6,666 nt of DNA from JALZDI01 sp965653225 (GTDB lineage: Bacteria > Actinomycetota > Actinomycetes > Propionibacteriales > Nocardioidaceae). Below are positions 5,511-6,666 of this stretch, piece after piece. The notes under the pieces were generated by a model. It was given only the letters and a program-made list of their open reading frames with translations. It was not told the DNA's origin and did no database searches. The position numbers and the translations under genes are program-made. The DNA lies in contig CBFGZI010000171.1 in the NCBI GenBank assembly GCA_965653225.1, forward strand, positions 1-6,666. The letters run 5' to 3'. Position 1 is the stretch's first letter. The number at the start of each line of letters is the position of its first letter.

Positions 5511-6374
5511 ATGGCGCCGGAGCGCCCCGAGTTCGTCCTCACCATGGCCTGCCCCGACCGACCCGGCATCGTCTACGCCGTTTCGAGCTTCTTGGTGCAG
5601 CACTCCTGCAACATCCTGGAGAGCCAGCAGTTCGACGACCGCGAGCACGACCGGTTCTTCATGCGCGTGCACTTCGAGGCCTACCGGCCCGGCTCGACGC
5701 TGGAGGTGCTGCGCGAAGCGTTCGGGTGGGTGGCCCAGTCGCACAACATGGAGTGGGGGATGTGGGACGCCCACGCACCGCACCGCACGCTGATCCTGGT
5801 CTCCCGCGCCGGCCACTGCCTGCACGAGCTGCTGTACCGGTGGAGCATCGGCGCCCTGCAGATCGAGATCCCGGCGGTCGTGTCCAACCACCCCGACCTC
5901 GAGCCGCTCGCGGCCACGCACGACGTGCCGTTCCACCACGTCCCCGTCACCGCTGACACCAAGGCCGAGGCGGAGTCACGGCTGCTGGCGCTGGTCGACG
6001 AGCTCGACATCGACCTCGTCGTGCTCGCCCGCTACATGCAGGTGCTCTCCGACGAGACGTGCACGCGGCTGCAGGGCCGGGCGATCAACATCCACCACTC
6101 GTTCCTGCCGAGCTTCAAGGGGGCGCGGCCCTACCACCAGGCGTTCCAGCGCGGGGTCAAGCTGGTCGGCGCCACCGCGCACTTCGTCACCAGCGAGCTG
6201 GACGAGGGCCCGATCATCGAGCAGGACGTCGTACGCGTCGACCACAGCCTCAACGCCGAGCAGCTGGCCAGCGCCGGACGCGACGTGGAGCGTCAGGTGC
6301 TGGCCCGTGCCGTCGGCTGGCACGCGCAGAACCGGGTGCTGCTCAACGGCAACCGCACCGTGGTGTTCCGCTAA
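5511..6374 (+). CDS. purU: Formyltetrahydrofolate deformylase PurU
   Basis: Hydrolyses 10-formyl-tetrahydrofolate to formate and THF in the cytoplasm, balancing one-carbon pools. The 287-residue product is close to E. coli PurU (280). Residues about 7-85 form an ACT regulatory domain (TMACPDRPGIVYAVSSFL at 11-28), which in E. coli senses methionine and glycine. From about 92 follows the formyltransferase-type catalytic domain: VLARYMQVLS (171-180), the INIHHSFLPSFKGARPYH block (192-209) with catalytic Asn193 and His195, and LDEGPIIEQDV (230-240) with Asp231. This Asn-His-Asp set is shared with GAR transformylase, but the ACT domain and HCLHELL segment (102-108) identify PurU. It is divergent from the bet operon across a shared control region. 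In actinobacteria and pseudomonads purU often accompanies betaine or sarcosine breakdown genes, where methyl groups reach THF; that role here is an inference. The 3' end converges on icd. Confidence 0.96.
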   Translation: MAPERPEFVLTMACPDRPGIVYAVSSFLVQHSCNILESQQFDDREHDRFFMRVHFEAYRPGSTLEVLREAFGWVAQSHNMEWGMWDAHAPHRTLILVSRAGHCLHELLYRWSIGALQIEIPAVVSNHPDLEPLAATHDVPFHHVPVTADTKAEAESRLLALVDELDIDLVVLARYMQVLSDETCTRLQGRAINIHHSFLPSFKGARPYHQAFQRGVKLVGATAHFVTSELDEGPIIEQDVVRVDHSLNAEQLASAGRDVERQVLARAVGWHAQNRVLLNGNRTVVFR

Positions 6375-6382
6375 CTACCCCG

Positions 6383-6666
6383 TCAGACGCCGATCTTCTT
6401 GGCCAGGCCCTCGTCGAGCACGGCCAGGAACTCCTCGGTGGTCAGGAAGTCCTGCTCCTTGCCGGTCTCGTTCTTGATCAGCAGGGCCAGGTCCTTGGTC
6501 ATCTGGCCGTTCTCGACCGCCTCGACGCAGACCTGCTCGAGCTTCTCGGCGAAGTCGGACACGTCGGGGGTGTTGTCGAGCTTGCCGCGGTGCTCGAGAC
6601 CGCGCGTCCACGCGAAGATCGACGCGATCGGGTTGGTCGAGGTCGGCTTGCCCTGCTGGTGCTGGC
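6383..6666 (-). CDS. icd: NADP-dependent isocitrate dehydrogenase, homodimeric IDH1-like type (N-terminal part beyond window edge)
   Basis: Only the last 93 codons are present, ending at a TGA (6385 to 6383). The fragment opens with QHQQGKPTSTNPIASIFAWT and continues RGLEHRGKLD, a near-signature of the eukaryote-like homodimeric isocitrate dehydrogenases. MTKDLALLIK (residues 55-64 of the fragment) and the C-terminal TTEEFLAVLDEGL also match that family. The enzyme converts isocitrate to 2-oxoglutarate with NADP in the TCA cycle. The full protein is usually about 405 residues, so roughly a quarter is visible; the RHYR cofactor motif would lie just beyond the right edge. It converges on purU with 8 bases between stop codons and no obvious terminator hairpin in the gap. 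It is probably unrelated in function to the bet operon. Confidence 0.93.
   Translation of the reverse strand, partial: QHQQGKPTSTNPIASIFAWTRGLEHRGKLDNTPDVSDFAEKLEQVCVEAVENGQMTKDLALLIKNETGKEQDFLTTEEFLAVLDEGLAKKIGV

Overview
This window comes from a high-GC bacterial chromosome, most likely an actinobacterium. The signs are strong G/C bias at third codon positions, long GC-driven shadow frames, strong AGGAGG-type ribosome binding sites, one GTG start, and a homodimeric (IDH1-like) isocitrate dehydrogenase. I would not name a genus from sequence alone.

Layout. From about 5187 down to position 1, all on the minus strand, lies a tight four-gene unit. In transcription order it is a GbsA/BetB-type betaine aldehyde dehydrogenase (3718-5187), a BetA-type GMC choline dehydrogenase (1972-3669), a ProV/OpuAA-type ATPase (890-1975) and a ProW/OpuAB-type permease (893 to beyond the left edge). 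The last two junctions are 4-base ATGA stop/start overlaps, so the dehydrogenase, ATPase and permease are probably translationally coupled. A 323-bp divergent control region (5188-5510) follows. Beyond it, on the plus strand, is formyltetrahydrofolate deformylase purU (5511-6374), which converges on the 3' end of an isocitrate dehydrogenase gene (6383 to beyond the right edge) with only 8 bases between the two stop codons.

How the parts fit. BetA oxidises choline to betaine aldehyde and BetB oxidises that to glycine betaine. ProV and ProW form the energising and membrane parts of a quaternary-amine importer; its binding protein is not in the window. PurU hydrolyses 10-formyl-tetrahydrofolate to formate and THF. 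It is often found near betaine, dimethylglycine or sarcosine demethylation genes, where it drains one-carbon units. Together the genes suggest choline or betaine use as a nutrient, as an osmoprotectant, or both. No transcription factor gene (betI, gbsR or similar) is present.

The least explained part is the divergent control region. It holds three separate inverted repeats. Two of them share GTCAC/GTGAC arms and flank a plausible sigma-70-like promoter for the bet operon. The heptamer CGGTGAC (either strand) occurs four times in about 180 bp there, against three times that I found in the rest of the window. Two protein oddities also deserve a look: a ProV with apparently only one CBS repeat, and a BetA with Tyr where choline oxidase and E. 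coli BetA have the second active-site Asn. I see no mobile element, CRISPR array, tRNA or rRNA, and no wholly novel system.
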